In this document: positions 52,502-62,990 of the stretch, piece after piece | How the letters are laid out: each line of letters begins with the position of its first letter | Position numbering within the stretch: position 1 is the first letter of the stretch | Origin: an uncultured Rhodospirillaceae bacterium | Lineage (GTDB): Bacteria > Pseudomonadota > Alphaproteobacteria > Rhodospirillales > Magnetospirillaceae | Assembly: GCA_937887565.1 (NCBI GenBank) | Contig: CALABS010000051.1 | Coordinates: 12,168-76,167 of the forward strand | Reading direction: 5' to 3' | Length of the DNA stretch: 64,000 bases | Position numbers and translations under genes: made by a program | The notes under the pieces: model-generated | Seen by the model: only the letters and a program-made list of their open reading frames with translations | Databases searched by the model: none | What the model was told of the DNA's origin: nothing

Positions 52502-53893
52502 TTGGAGCCACTCGACCCGCGCAAGCCCGTCCGGATGGAGATCGAGGACGACCTTTACGGTCTCGATCCCGAGTTCGTGCGCGCGGTCGAGGAAGCCCTG
52601 GAACAGGGCCGGGGCGAGGACGCCCGCGCCCTGGCCGAGCCCCTGCACTATTCCGACGCCGCCGACCTCATCGAGCGCCTGGAGCCCGAGGACCGCGCCC
52701 GGCTGGTGGAGGTGTTGCGGCCGGACTTCGACCCCGAGATCCTGACCGAGCTCGACGAATCGGTGCGCGACGAGGTCATCGCCGCCATGGGCTTCGTCGA
52801 CCTCGCCACCGCCATCCAGGAGCTGGATTCCGACGACGCGGTGTTCCTGGTCGCCCAGATGGACCCCGACGAGCGGACCCAGGTGCTGAACGCCCTGCCC
52901 GGCGACATCCGCGCCATCATCGACCAGGGCCTGTCCTTCCCGGAATACTCGGCCGGCCGCATGATGCAGCGGGAACTGGTGGCGGTGCCGGCCTATTGGA
53001 CGGTGGGCGAGGTCAACGACTACCTGCGCGCCGCCACCGCGCTGCCCGAGGAGTTCTACGACCTCTACGTGGTCGATCCCCGCCACCGCCCCATCGGCAA
53101 GATCGGCCTGGGCAAGCTGGTGCGCACCAAGCGGCCGGTGCGCCTGCGCGAGATCATGGACGACGAGAGCATGACCGTGCCGGTCACCGCCGACCGCGAG
53201 GAGGTGGCTTTCCTGTTCCGCCAGCACGACCTGGTGTCGGCACCGGTGGTGGACAAGGCCGGCCGGCTGGTGGGGGTGATCACCATCGACGACGTCGTCG
53301 ACGTCATCGACGAGGAGGCCGCCGACGACATGCTGCGCCTGGCCGGCGTGCCCGACACCGACCTCTACCGCGCCGTCAAGGACACCGTGTTCGCCCGGGT
53401 GCCGTGGCTGGTGCTCAACATGGGCACGGCCATCGTCGCCTCGACAGTGATCGGCCTGTTCGAGGCCTCCATCGAGAAGATCGTCGCCCTGGCCATCCTG
53501 ATGCCCATCGTCGCCGCGCTGGGCGGCAATGCCGGCACCCAGACCCTGGCGGTGGCGGTGCGCGGCCTCGCCACCAAGGAGCTGGATTTCGACAACGCCA
53601 AGCGAATCATCGGCAAGGAGATGCTGGTCGGCGTCACCAATGGCCTGATCCTGGCCTGCCTGATCGGCCCCATCGCCTGGTACTGGTTCGACATGCCGGC
53701 GCTGGGCTTCGTCATCGGCGCGGCGGTGGTGTTCAACCTGCTGCTGGCCGGCCTGGCCGGGTCGGTGGTGCCGCTGACCCTGGAGAAGCTGGGCGTCGAT
53801 CCGGCGGTGGCGTCGAGCATCTTCCTGACCACGCTCACCGATTCCCTGGGCTTCTTCGCCTTCCTGGGTTTGGCAACGGTGTTGTTGCTATGA
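52502..53893 (+). CDS. mgtE: magnesium transporter MgtE
   Basis: A 463-residue channel. Residues about 38-140 form the N domain (SDAADLIERLEPEDRARLVEVL), 145-265 carry two CBS domains that sense magnesium, and about 300-463 form five membrane helices with AILMPIVAALGGNAGTQTLAVAVRG, the conserved pore entrance. TTG at 52502 with AAGGGAG inside the maeB end is the likely start; ATG at 52535 is the alternative. The two genes are back to back. Confidence 0.95.
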   Translation: MEPLDPRKPVRMEIEDDLYGLDPEFVRAVEEALEQGRGEDARALAEPLHYSDAADLIERLEPEDRARLVEVLRPDFDPEILTELDESVRDEVIAAMGFVDLATAIQELDSDDAVFLVAQMDPDERTQVLNALPGDIRAIIDQGLSFPEYSAGRMMQRELVAVPAYWTVGEVNDYLRAATALPEEFYDLYVVDPRHRPIGKIGLGKLVRTKRPVRLREIMDDESMTVPVTADREEVAFLFRQHDLVSAPVVDKAGRLVGVITIDDVVDVIDEEAADDMLRLAGVPDTDLYRAVKDTVFARVPWLVLNMGTAIVASTVIGLFEASIEKIVALAILMPIVAALGGNAGTQTLAVAVRGLATKELDFDNAKRIIGKEMLVGVTNGLILACLIGPIAWYWFDMPALGFVIGAAVVFNLLLAGLAGSVVPLTLEKLGVDPAVASSIFLTTLTDSLGFFAFLGLATVLLL

Positions 53894-53998
53894 AGCCCTC
53901 AGGCGCCGGGCGCGTGCCTCCGGCCCGCTTGGCTATCCTCGCTTCGCTGCGGCGCGCTCAATGCGCATAGTCCTCGCTCCGCTCGTCCGGGTGCGACT

Positions 53999-54046
53999 CT
54001 TCCCCCTCCCCCAGCTCGGTTGGGGGAGGGCCAGGGTGGGGGCTGG
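53999..54046 (+). repeat. dispersed GC-rich palindromic repeat, copy A
   Basis: CCCCCTCCCCCAGCTCGGTT followed by GGGGGAGGGCCAGGGTGGG. The arms CCCTCCCCCA and TGGGGGAGGG form a hairpin. It matches copies B (12661), C (12733) and D (11500), and runs right up to the GTG start of the pseudouridine synthase gene. Confidence 0.78.
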
Positions 54047-54049
54047 GCC

Positions 54050-54730
54050 GTGACCCCCGCCGACCTGCTTGCCCGGGTCCTTTACAAGGACCAGGACGTC
54101 ATCGTGCTGGACAAGCCGGCCGGGTTGCCGGTGCATGCCGGCCCCAACAGCCCCGATCACCTGGAGCTGTACCTGCCCCAGCTCGCCTTCGGCTGGAGCC
54201 ATCCGCCCCGGCTCGCCCACCGCCTGGACCGCGACACCTCGGGCTGCCTGGTGCTGGGCCGCCACGACAAGGCCATCAAACGGCTGGGCAGGCTGTTCAT
54301 GCAGGGCCGGGTCGAGAAGACCTACTGGACGGTGGTCACCGGCGCGCCGCCCGCCGATCGCGGGGTCTGCGAGGCCCCCATCCGCAAGATCACCGGCAAG
54401 GGGGGCTGGCGCATCGTCGTCGATCCCGCCGGCCAGCCGGCCGTCACCGAGTGGCGGGTGCTGGGGCGCGGCGACGGCCTGACCTGGATCGAATGCCGCC
54501 CCAGGACCGGGCGCACCCATCAGATCCGCGTCCATATGAAGGCGCTCGGCTGCCCGGTGCGGGGCGACGCCTATTACGGCCCCGATCCGGCGTCGCCGGT
54601 GCCCCTGCACCTGCATTCCCGCGCCGTCGCCCTGCCGCCTCTGGCTCCCACCAAGGCGGCGATCACGGTCGAGGCGCCGCCGCCGGCGCACATGCTGGCG
54701 GCGTTGCGGGCCTGCGGCTTTCCGGATTAG
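54050..54730 (+). CDS. RluA-family pseudouridine synthase
   Basis: A 226-residue enzyme. The catalytic aspartate lies in HRLDRDTSGCLVLGR, and GRTHQIRVHMKALGCPVRGD is the RNA-binding block. No S4 domain is present, so it resembles the RluA/TruC-like short form, and the target RNA is unknown. GTG at 54050 is the start most consistent with family length; a dispersed repeat lies immediately upstream, so the native ribosome site is unclear (GGGTGGGGG). It ends overlapping the next gene by four bases on the opposite strand. Confidence 0.88.
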   Translation: MTPADLLARVLYKDQDVIVLDKPAGLPVHAGPNSPDHLELYLPQLAFGWSHPPRLAHRLDRDTSGCLVLGRHDKAIKRLGRLFMQGRVEKTYWTVVTGAPPADRGVCEAPIRKITGKGGWRIVVDPAGQPAVTEWRVLGRGDGLTWIECRPRTGRTHQIRVHMKALGCPVRGDAYYGPDPASPVPLHLHSRAVALPPLAPTKAAITVEAPPPAHMLAALRACGFPD

Positions 54731-54912
54731 GCGACGATATCGAGAGTGTTGCCCAGATACGGCGCCGTCGGCGGCGGCAGCGACGCCTGGGCGGCCTGGA
54801 CGACCTGGGCGATGGCCTGGGCCTGGATGGCCGCCTGCTTCAGCATCATCAGGCTGGCGTCCTGACCCATGCTGGCCTGTTGCATCTGCAGTGCGGCGGC
54901 GGCGAGTTCCAT
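54727..54912 (-). CDS. YjfB-like putative motility protein (61 aa)
   Basis: A 61-residue protein: MELAAAALQMQQASMGQDAS then LMMLKQAAIQAQAIAQVVQA and a Pro-rich tail ending GNTLDIVA. The pattern of Ala/Met/Gln-rich helices around QAS and MLK is close to the YjfB putative motility family, whose function is not established. Overlaps the synthase gene's 3' end by four bases. The call rests on visual similarity only. Confidence 0.65.
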   Translation of the reverse strand: MELAAAALQMQQASMGQDASLMMLKQAAIQAQAIAQVVQAAQASLPPPTAPYLGNTLDIVA

Positions 54913-54959
54913 GGCGTCAGCCTAGCACCGACGCGCGCCGGAGTCATCACATGGCGATG

Positions 54960-55148
54960 TCACGGCACGAACGCCTGGCCGGTCCCGCCGTCGTCGCGCA
55001 GCCGGTCGATGAGCCCCTCCAACCTCCGGATGTCGCGCCTGAGCGCCTCGATCTCGGCGCCCTGGCGGCGAACCTCGTCGGATAGGTCCTCGATGGCGGC
55101 CTCGGCATGGGCCAGGGCGGTCTCGGCGTCGGTCAGGCGGTCGCTCAT
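54960..55148 (-). CDS. slyX: SlyX family protein
   Basis: A 62-residue coiled-coil protein, MSDRLTDAETALAHAEAAIE continuing with DLSDEVRRQGAEIEALRRDI, the typical SlyX length and pattern. Molecular role unknown. The ATG overlaps the stop of the upstream lipoprotein gene by four bases, so the two are coupled. The frame extends upstream only as an artefact. Confidence 0.82.
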   Translation of the reverse strand: MSDRLTDAETALAHAEAAIEDLSDEVRRQGAEIEALRRDIRRLEGLIDRLRDDGGTGQAFVP

Positions 55149-55672
55149 CGCGGCTCGCCGAACAGCTCGCGCGCCACCTGGGCCATCAGTTGGCGGAAGC
55201 GCCTGTCGTCGGGGCCGGCGGCCCGCGCCAGCCGCCCGCGCAGGGACGCCATCAGGGCCTTGCCGTCGCAGAACGCGGCCTGCACGGTGATCGTCTCGCG
55301 CGGGTCGGCGGCCACCGGCGGATCGCCGCCGCACAGCCGCGCCATATCGAGATCGTCGGGGGCGTTGAAGGCCAGCACCACCCGGTATTGCGGCCGGGGC
55401 GCGGCCTCGCGGTCGGCGGTGAAGCGGGTGACCCGGCCGATGATCTTGTCGGACATCGCCTCGGCCACCTGCTCGCGGAACCGGGCCGGATCGACGGCGA
55501 AGGGCATTCCATGCACCTCGACCAGCATGGGGCCGTCCGAGGTGGCGTAGATCATCGTGCTCCAGGTCGCCGGATTGCGCCAGGTGCCGGCGACGGTGGC
55601 CGGCCCCTCCTCGCAGGCGGCCGACAGGCCCGCCAGCGCGACGGCGCCGAGGGAGAGGAGTCGCTTCAACAT
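55145..55672 (-). CDS. hypothetical lipoprotein (175 aa)
   Basis: A 175-residue protein with a lipoprotein signal (1-19, lipobox SAAC at Cys20). The mature part has TWRNPATWSTMIYATSDGPMLVEVHGMPFA and a second cysteine pair (LCGG, AFCDG), but no domain I recognise. It heads a coupled pair with slyX. An outer- or inner-membrane anchored location is inferred. Confidence 0.75.
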   Translation of the reverse strand: MLKRLLSLGAVALAGLSAACEEGPATVAGTWRNPATWSTMIYATSDGPMLVEVHGMPFAVDPARFREQVAEAMSDKIIGRVTRFTADREAAPRPQYRVVLAFNAPDDLDMARLCGGDPPVAADPRETITVQAAFCDGKALMASLRGRLARAAGPDDRRFRQLMAQVARELFGEPR

Positions 55673-55708
55673 GGCCCGATGGTCCCACGGAGCCGGATGC
55701 TGTTCAAG

Positions 55709-56197
55709 CTACTCCTTCTTGCGCGCCTCGTCGGCCAGGCGGCCGATGCAGGCGTCGCGCCCGCCTTCCTCGGCGACGGTGTCCAGGGTGTAGAACCCGC
55801 CCTTGTCCATATCCGGGAACAGATGCACGGCCAGCCGGCAGCCGGTGGCGGTATAGAGCCAGATCTTGCCCGGCGGCCGCTCGCTTTCCTCGGCGGGCCG
55901 GCCGAGGAGTTGCGCCGTCTCGGCCTCGGACAGGCCGACCAGTTGGGGCGTCTCCTTGGCCTCGGGCTCGGGCGGTGCCGGCTTGCGCTCGGCCTTGACG
56001 GCCGGCCTGACCGCGGGACGGCGGGACTTCGCGGCGGCCTGGGGCGCCTCACCCGGCTCCGGCGCGGGCGCCACCACCGTCGGGGCGGGCTCGCGCCACG
56101 GCCAGCGGGGCTCCTCCAGGCGCATGTCGGCGCAGCCGGACAGGCCGAGGCCGACCAACAACAACGCGACGGCGGAAAGCGGACGAATGACGGTCAT
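55709..56197 (-). CDS. hypothetical lipoprotein with Pro/Ala-rich linker
   Basis: A 162-residue protein with a lipobox LSGC (Cys22), then an extended Ala/Pro/Glu-rich linker (about 30-85) and a compact C-terminal domain: PQLVGLSEAETAQLLGRPAEE and GKIWLYTATGCRLAVHLFPD with GRDACIG. The second half resembles small SmpA/OmlA-like folds in pattern, though I cannot assign it. The ATG at 56197 is used; the longer frame reads through a tandem repeat. A 36-base gap separates it from the next lipoprotein gene on the same strand. Confidence 0.72.
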   Translation of the reverse strand: MTVIRPLSAVALLLVGLGLSGCADMRLEEPRWPWREPAPTVVAPAPEPGEAPQAAAKSRRPAVRPAVKAERKPAPPEPEAKETPQLVGLSEAETAQLLGRPAEESERPPGKIWLYTATGCRLAVHLFPDMDKGGFYTLDTVAEEGGRDACIGRLADEARKKE

Positions 56198-56207
56198 GGG
56201 CAGGCTC

Positions 56208-56247
56208 TCGGCTGGGGTCCGATGGATTCGGCTGGGGTCCGATGGAT
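56208..56247. repeat. two tandem copies of a 20-bp unit
   Basis: TCGGCTGGGGTCCGATGGAT occurs twice head-to-tail without mismatch, just upstream of the lipoprotein start on the minus strand. Confidence 0.9.
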
Positions 56248-56686
56248 ATGGCTCTGGCTCGGCTAAGGCGCACCGCCCCAAAGGGCCGGGACGTGACATC
56301 GTGAAGTCGGATTGAAGCAACATTGTGTCATTGTCCAAATTATCCGCATTTATGCTGATGCCACCCATGCCGAATGGCCAATGTTATTCACTCACGCAAC
56401 ACAGGATCAAGTATTGGCGACATCACTCGTGCCGGCACCATGATGGCGCCATGGGTCATTACCGTGTGGTTTACGGGACATGAATGGACCATGCGCCTAC
56501 CACCACCGCGCAGGCCGGCCCCTCGATAGGGCATCGGCCCGGATCGGCGAAAGGGGTGCCGCCGGCACGGGGAACCGCGCAAAGGGATAGGCCGCCGGCC
56601 CGACGGTCCCTGGCCGGCGGCCGGATAACCGCCCATTAATGAGTCGGGGCTACGAGTGGCGCACAGGCTTGGTTCGGAGGATGACG
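56248..56686. other. noncoding gap upstream of two-component genes
   Basis: This 440-base gap has lower G+C than its surroundings between 56300 and 56490 and no convincing gene. It contains a strong inverted repeat GGCCGCCGGCC/GGCCGGCGGCC (56590-56622, 11-bp stem, 11-base loop) and likely promoters for the divergent lipoprotein and response-regulator genes. No consensus -35/-10 pair was convincing. Confidence 0.5.
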
Positions 56687-57415
56687 ATGGCGACTTCGGT
56701 GGTTCTGGTTGACGACGACGATCTGTTCAGGGAATCGCTGGGCCGCAACCTGGCCGACGCCGGCTACGCGGTGCGCGACTTCGCGCGCGGCGGCGCGGCG
56801 CTGGACCATCTGCTGACCGGGGCGAACGCCCATCTGGTCATCCTGGACTGGCGCATGCCCGAGATGAACGGCATCGAGGTGCTGAAGCGCATCCGCGCCG
56901 CCAGCCTGGAGGTGCCGGCCATCTTCCTGACCGCGCTGACCGACCAGATCTACGAGGAGGCGGCGCTGGCCACAGGCGCCGTGGACTTCGTGGAGAAGAG
57001 CCGCAGCTTCACCATCCTGGAGAAGCGCATCGGCCTGATCCTGGACGGCGCCAAGGCGCGCGGCGCCGCCAACGGCAACGAGGCGGAGCAGGTGAGCCTG
57101 GGCGAGCTGATCCTTCGCCTCAAGACCAGCCGCGCCACCTGGAGGGAGCGACCGGTCGAACTGACGCTGACCGAATTCAAGATCGTCGCCCTGATGGCCG
57201 AGCGGGCCGGCGAGGACGTGGCCTATCGCGACATCTACGATCTGGTGCACGGGGCCGGGTTCCTGGCCGGGGCCGGCCCCGAGGGCTACCGCGCCAATGT
57301 CCGCACCTTCGTCAAGCGCATCCGCCAGAAGTTCCGCGACGTGGACGCCGATTTCGACCAGATCGGCAACTATGCCGGCTTCGGATACCGCTGGAAGACC
57401 GACGGCGATGCCTGA
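56687..57415 (+). CDS. OmpR-family response regulator
   Basis: A 242-residue regulator. The receiver has the acidic pair near residue 9-11, phosphoacceptor Asp54 (LVILDWRMPEMNG) and the conserved lysine in VDFVEKSRSF. The C-terminal winged helix (about 150-240) has ELTLTEFKIVALMAE and RANVRTFVKRIRQKFR, then NYAGFGYRW. The ATG at 56687 is six bases from CGGAGG; ATG 56681 is too close. Overlaps the kinase gene by eight bases. Confidence 0.93.
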   Translation: MATSVVLVDDDDLFRESLGRNLADAGYAVRDFARGGAALDHLLTGANAHLVILDWRMPEMNGIEVLKRIRAASLEVPAIFLTALTDQIYEEAALATGAVDFVEKSRSFTILEKRIGLILDGAKARGAANGNEAEQVSLGELILRLKTSRATWRERPVELTLTEFKIVALMAERAGEDVAYRDIYDLVHGAGFLAGAGPEGYRANVRTFVKRIRQKFRDVDADFDQIGNYAGFGYRWKTDGDA

Positions 57416-58892
57416 CGGCCTGGGACGGGCCGCGCGTTCCCTGGCCGCCCGCCTGGTCCTGGTGGCGGCGGCCTTCACCGCCGTGCCGGTGATCCTGTAC
57501 GAGGAGTTCTCGGCCGCCGAGGCCACCAAGCGCGAGGTGCTGCTGGCCCGGCTGCAGGTGGAGGGCCAGCTGATCGCCCGCGGCCTGTCGCTGGGCCTGG
57601 CGCGGCTGAAGGCCCCCAGCGTGGTCGACACCGCCAAGGTCCTGGACGACCTCGACCCCCGGGGGGTCAATGTGCGGCTGCTGTTCCGCCCGGCGATGCC
57701 GCGCGCGGAAGGTGGGCCGGTGTTCCTGGTCGGCGCCCGCCCGGCACTGGCCGCCGACGCCGTCGAGGCCGAACGCGAGCGGCTGGCCCAGGCCGGGATC
57801 ATCAAGGCGGTGCCCGATTCCTGCGCCGGCGGCCATGCGCTCGACCTCCACTACCGGGGAACCTCGGGCGAGGATGAGGTGCTGACCTCCATCGTCCCGT
57901 TCACCACCACCGCCGGCTGCTGGGCGGTGGTCACCGCCCAGTCGGCCCGGGGCGTGGCCGGCGCCCTGTTGGACCGCCCCTATTGGCGAAGCCCCGAGAT
58001 CCAGCTTGCCGCCGGCGTCTACGCGCTGCTGATGGTGCTGGCGCTGACGGTGTTCGGCGGCCTGTGGCTGAACCTGCGCCGCTTTGGCCGCGAGGCCCGC
58101 GCCATCGCCGAGGGCGCCGCCCGTCCCCGCCCCTTCGCCAAGATCAACCGCATCCCCGAACTGGAATGGGTGGCGGGCGAGTTCGACCTGATGGTGGGAA
58201 ACCTGCGCGCCACCGCCGACGCCTTCCGCTTCGCCGCCGAGGAGAACGCCCACGCCTTCAAGACCCCCATCGCCACCATCGCCCAGGCGGTCGAGCCGCT
58301 GCGCCGCGCCATTCCAAGCGCCGAGAGCGCAGGCCGGTCACTGCAGGTGATCGAGGCGGCGGTGGAGCGCCTGGACTCGCTGGTCGCCGCGTCGCGGCGC
58401 CTGGACCAGGTCAACGCCGACCTGGTGAGCCCGCCGCGCCAGGCGGTGGACGTCTCGAGACTGGTCGGCGCCCTGCTCGACAGCTACGACGAGACCGCCG
58501 AGCGGGGCGTTCGCATCGACCGCCACGTCACCCCCGCCTGCGTGGTCAAGGCCGGCGTCGAGCTACTGGAAACGGTGATCGAGAACGTCCTCGACAACGC
58601 CATCTCGTTCTCGCCCGACGGCGGCCGGGTGGCGGTAACGGTGGCGCGTGGCGACGGCCGGGTGGTGCTGGCCATCGACGACCAGGGCCCCGGCGCCCCC
58701 GAGGACGTGCTGGAGCGCATGTTCGACCGCTACGTCTCGCACCGGCCGGCCGGCGACCCCTCGGGCGCGCCGCATTTCGGCATCGGCCTGTGGATCGTCC
58801 GCCGCAACGTCGCCGCCATCGGCGGCACCGTCGAGGCCCGCAACCGCGAAGGCGGCGGACTTCGCGCCACGGTTACCTTGCCTTCCGCCTGA
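57408..58892 (+). CDS. sensor histidine kinase
   Basis: A 494-residue membrane kinase with TM1 (about 13-31), a periplasmic sensor of about 165 residues, TM2 (about 198-222), HAMP-like linker, dimerisation domain with His282 in ENAHAFKTPIATI (the usual HEIRTP is HAFKTP here), and a catalytic domain with N box ENVLDNAISFSPDGG and FGIGLWIVRR. The start overlaps the response-regulator stop, so they form a coupled pair. The signal is unknown. Confidence 0.93.
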   Translation: MPDGLGRAARSLAARLVLVAAAFTAVPVILYEEFSAAEATKREVLLARLQVEGQLIARGLSLGLARLKAPSVVDTAKVLDDLDPRGVNVRLLFRPAMPRAEGGPVFLVGARPALAADAVEAERERLAQAGIIKAVPDSCAGGHALDLHYRGTSGEDEVLTSIVPFTTTAGCWAVVTAQSARGVAGALLDRPYWRSPEIQLAAGVYALLMVLALTVFGGLWLNLRRFGREARAIAEGAARPRPFAKINRIPELEWVAGEFDLMVGNLRATADAFRFAAEENAHAFKTPIATIAQAVEPLRRAIPSAESAGRSLQVIEAAVERLDSLVAASRRLDQVNADLVSPPRQAVDVSRLVGALLDSYDETAERGVRIDRHVTPACVVKAGVELLETVIENVLDNAISFSPDGGRVAVTVARGDGRVVLAIDDQGPGAPEDVLERMFDRYVSHRPAGDPSGAPHFGIGLWIVRRNVAAIGGTVEARNREGGGLRATVTLPSA

Positions 58893-58908
58893 GTCCTACG
58901 TCCAGTAG

Positions 58909-58957
58909 AGGTATACGATAGGCTCTGTTGTGCGGATCACGCATAAGGAGTATACCT
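58909..58957. promoter_or_regulatory. inverted repeat upstream of lone receiver gene
   Basis: AGGTATAC (58909-58916) and GTATACCT (58950-58957) are perfect complements 33 bases apart in an AT-richer stretch between the kinase and receiver genes. They may be paired operator half-sites, or one may be part of a -10 element (TATACGAT). Confidence 0.4.
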
Positions 58958-59001
58958 TACCCTCGATTGGACGTTCCGCCCTACGAGGACTGGATACCGG
59001 G

Positions 59002-59430
59002 ATGGCAGTAATCGACAGCGATTTGCGGGTGCTGGTGATCGACGCCAACGCGCATATCCGCCGGCTCATCGCGACGCTTCTGGGGGCGCTGGCCATCAAG
59101 GACGTGGCCGAGGCGCGCACCCCCGAGCAGGCGGTGCCGCTGATGCTGTCCAAGGCGCCGGACCTAGTCATCGTCGATTTCGCCAGCGATCCCACCGAGA
59201 CGATCCTGTTCGTCCACCGCATGCGGAGGGGGGAACTGATCGATCCGCGCACGCCCGTGCTGGCCCTGTCCAGCTCGACCCATCACGCGGTCCTGGAACG
59301 GGCCTGGGAAGCGGGGATCGACGACGTGATCGCCAAACCCATTTCCGCCATCGAGGTCATCAACCGGTCCGCCTCCCTGATCCAGGAGCGGCGCCGCGTC
59401 GACTATCTGGCGGAAGAAGCCGCCGAGTAG
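59002..59430 (+). CDS. single-domain response regulator
   Basis: A 142-residue receiver with no output domain. Asp59 in LVIVDFAS is the expected phosphoacceptor; Ser/Thr and Lys of the active site are in LALSSSTHHAV and IAKPISAIEV. An upstream GTG at 58930 would add 24 residues that do not look like receiver sequence, so ATG 59002 is taken although its ribosome site is weak. It sits between a kinase gene and an Hpt gene, fitting a phosphorelay. Confidence 0.85.
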   Translation: MAVIDSDLRVLVIDANAHIRRLIATLLGALAIKDVAEARTPEQAVPLMLSKAPDLVIVDFASDPTETILFVHRMRRGELIDPRTPVLALSSSTHHAVLERAWEAGIDDVIAKPISAIEVINRSASLIQERRRVDYLAEEAAE

Positions 59431-59436
59431 GCGCGC

Positions 59437-59841
59437 ATGGCGGCCGGGGACGGCGACATCGACCCCGACGCCCTGGCCCGGGCCGAAGCCGCCCTCGCCC
59501 GCCTCGCCTCCGATTACCTGTCCTGGGCCGAGGCCGACTGCGCCGCCTTGCGGGCCTGCCTGGCGGAGATTGCCGCGCATCCCGCCGACGCCGCCGACGG
59601 CCTGTGGCGGCTGTTCCGCATCGCCCACGACATGAAGGGCCAGGCGGGCACCTTCAATTTCCCCCTGATCACCGACGTGGCCGGCCGCCTGTGCCGGACC
59701 ATCGAGGCGGCGCCGGAGCCCGACGCCGCCGGCCTGGCGCGGCTGGGCGCGCACATCGAGGCGCTGGCGGAGATCATCCTCGACCGCCTGGGCGGCGACG
59801 GCGGCGACCGCGGCCGGAAGATTCTGGCCCGCCTGGAGTAG
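59437..59841 (+). CDS. Hpt domain phosphotransfer protein
   Basis: A 134-residue protein containing a histidine phosphotransfer domain: FRIAHDMKGQAGTF with His64 as the phosphorylatable residue, flanked by helices of the four-helix Hpt bundle. It begins six bases after the receiver gene. With the upstream kinase and receiver it could carry phosphate to another regulator; partner identity is inferred from adjacency only. Confidence 0.88.
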   Translation: MAAGDGDIDPDALARAEAALARLASDYLSWAEADCAALRACLAEIAAHPADAADGLWRLFRIAHDMKGQAGTFNFPLITDVAGRLCRTIEAAPEPDAAGLARLGAHIEALAEIILDRLGGDGGDRGRKILARLE

Positions 59842-59905
59842 GCCCTGACGCGGCCGGGCCCGCGATGCTATAACTCCCCTTCCCCTCGTCAGCGCCCGGA
59901 ACGCC

Positions 59906-61299
<1,394 letters not shown>

Positions 61300-61303
<4 letters not shown>

Positions 61304-62601
61304 GCACGCTGTTCGAAAAGGACGAGGACCGGCCGCTGGCCGACCGCCTGCGGCCCCACAGCCTGGACGAGGTGGTCGGCCAGGACCACCTGCTCGCCGC
61401 CACCGCACCCCTGGGCCGCATGCTGGCGGCGGGACGCCTGGCCTCGACCATCCTGTGGGGGCCGCCCGGCTGCGGCAAGACCACCATCGCCCGGCTGCTG
61501 GCCGAGCGCACCAAGCTGCATTTCGAGCCGCTGTCGGCGGTATTCTCGGGCGTCGCCGACCTGCGCAAGGTATTCGAGGCCGCCCGCAAGCGCCGCGAGG
61601 TCGGCCAGGGCACGCTGCTGTTCGTGGACGAGATCCATCGCTTCAACCGCGCCCAGCAGGACGGTTTCCTTCCCTATGTCGAGGACGGCACGGTGGTGCT
61701 GGTGGGCGCCACCACCGAGAATCCCAGCTTCGAGCTGAACGGCGCCCTGCTGTCGCGGTGCCAGGTGCTGGTGCTGCACCGCCTCGACGACGTGGCGCTG
61801 GAGACCCTGATCGCCCGCGCCGAGGCGGCCGTCGGCCATCCGCTGCCGCTCGACGCCGACGCCCGCGCCGCGCTCAAGGCCATGGCCGACGGCGACGGCC
61901 GCTATTTCCTCAACCTGGTCGAGGCGCTGTCGATCCTGCCGCCCCAGCCGCGTCTCGACGCCGCCGGTCTGGCCGAGGTGGTGCAGAAGCGGGCGCCGGC
62001 CTACGACAAGGACCGCGAGGGCCACTACAACCTCATCAGCGCGCTCCACAAGAGCCTGCGCGGCTCGGACACCGACGCGGCGCTCTATTGGATGGCGCGC
62101 ATGCTGGCGGGCGGCGAGGACCCGCTGTTCCTTGCCCGCCGCCTGACCCGCTTCGCGGTCGAGGACATCGGCCTGGCCGACCCCAACGCGGTGGTCCAGG
62201 CCCTGGCCGCCTGGGACGTCTACGAGCGCCTGGGCAGCCCCGAGGGCGAGTTGGCCCTGGCGCAACTGGTCATCTATCTGGGCACCGCGCCCAAGTCCAA
62301 CGCCGCCTACATGGCCTTCAAGTCGGCCATGCGGGCCGCCAAGGACACCGGCAGCCTGATGCCGCCCATGCATATCCTCAACGCCCCGACCAAGATGATG
62401 AAGGACCTGGGCTACGCCAAGGGCTACCAGTACGACCACGACACCGCCGAGGGCTTCTCGGGACAGAACTACTTTCCCGACGGCATGGAGCGCCGGCGCT
62501 TCTATAATCCCGTCGAACGCGGTTTCGAGCGGGAGGTGAAAAAGCGCCTGGACTACTGGGACAAGCTGCGGCGCGACAGGCAGGGGCAGGGGGGAGAATG
62601 A
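61300..62601 (+). CDS. rarA: replication-associated recombination protein A (AAA+ ATPase)
   Basis: A 433-residue RarA/MgsA ATPase. ADRLRPHSLDEVVGQDHLL opens the family, the P-loop is GPPGCGKTT, Walker B is LFVDEIHRFN, and sensor 1 is GATTENPSFELN. The C-terminal half has the tetramerisation block and PKSNAAYMAFKSA. It acts on stalled forks with clamp and SSB proteins. GTG at 61300 overlaps the degP stop by four bases, and its own stop overlaps crcB. Confidence 0.95.
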
Positions 62602-62984
62602 CCGCATCCACCATCATCGCCGTCGCCGCCGGCGGCGCGGCCGGCTCGGTTGCCCGCTATCTGTCCATGGTGGCGCTGGGCGCACTGGTGGGCACCGGCT
62701 TCCCGTGGGGGACGCTGTTCGTCAACATCCTCGGCAGCCTGGCCATGGGCATCCTCGCCGAGCTCGGCGCCCTGGCCTGGCAGCCGTCGCCGGAACTCAA
62801 GGTTTTCCTGACCGTCGGCTTCCTGGGCGGCTTCACCACCTTTTCCACCTTCTCGCTGGACGTCGCCCTGCTGGTCGAGCGCCACGACTGGCCCGTCGCC
62901 CTTGCCTATATCGCCGGCTCGGTGATCCTGTCGGTGGCGGCGCTGTTCGCCGGCATGGCGGTGGTGCGGCAGGTGGTGGGGTGA
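62598..62984 (+). CDS. crcB: fluoride ion channel CrcB (Fluc)
   Basis: A 128-residue protein with four membrane helices. Conserved blocks: AGSVARYL, FPWGTLFVNILGS with the pore asparagine, and GFLGGFTTFSTFSLD with the polar Phe/Thr track. Fluc channels work as dual-topology dimers that let fluoride leave the cell. The ATG overlaps the rarA stop by four bases. Directly after its stop begins GxxExxY cassette 2. Confidence 0.95.
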   Translation: MTASTIIAVAAGGAAGSVARYLSMVALGALVGTGFPWGTLFVNILGSLAMGILAELGALAWQPSPELKVFLTVGFLGGFTTFSTFSLDVALLVERHDWPVALAYIAGSVILSVAALFAGMAVVRQVVG

Positions 62985-62990
62985 GAGACG

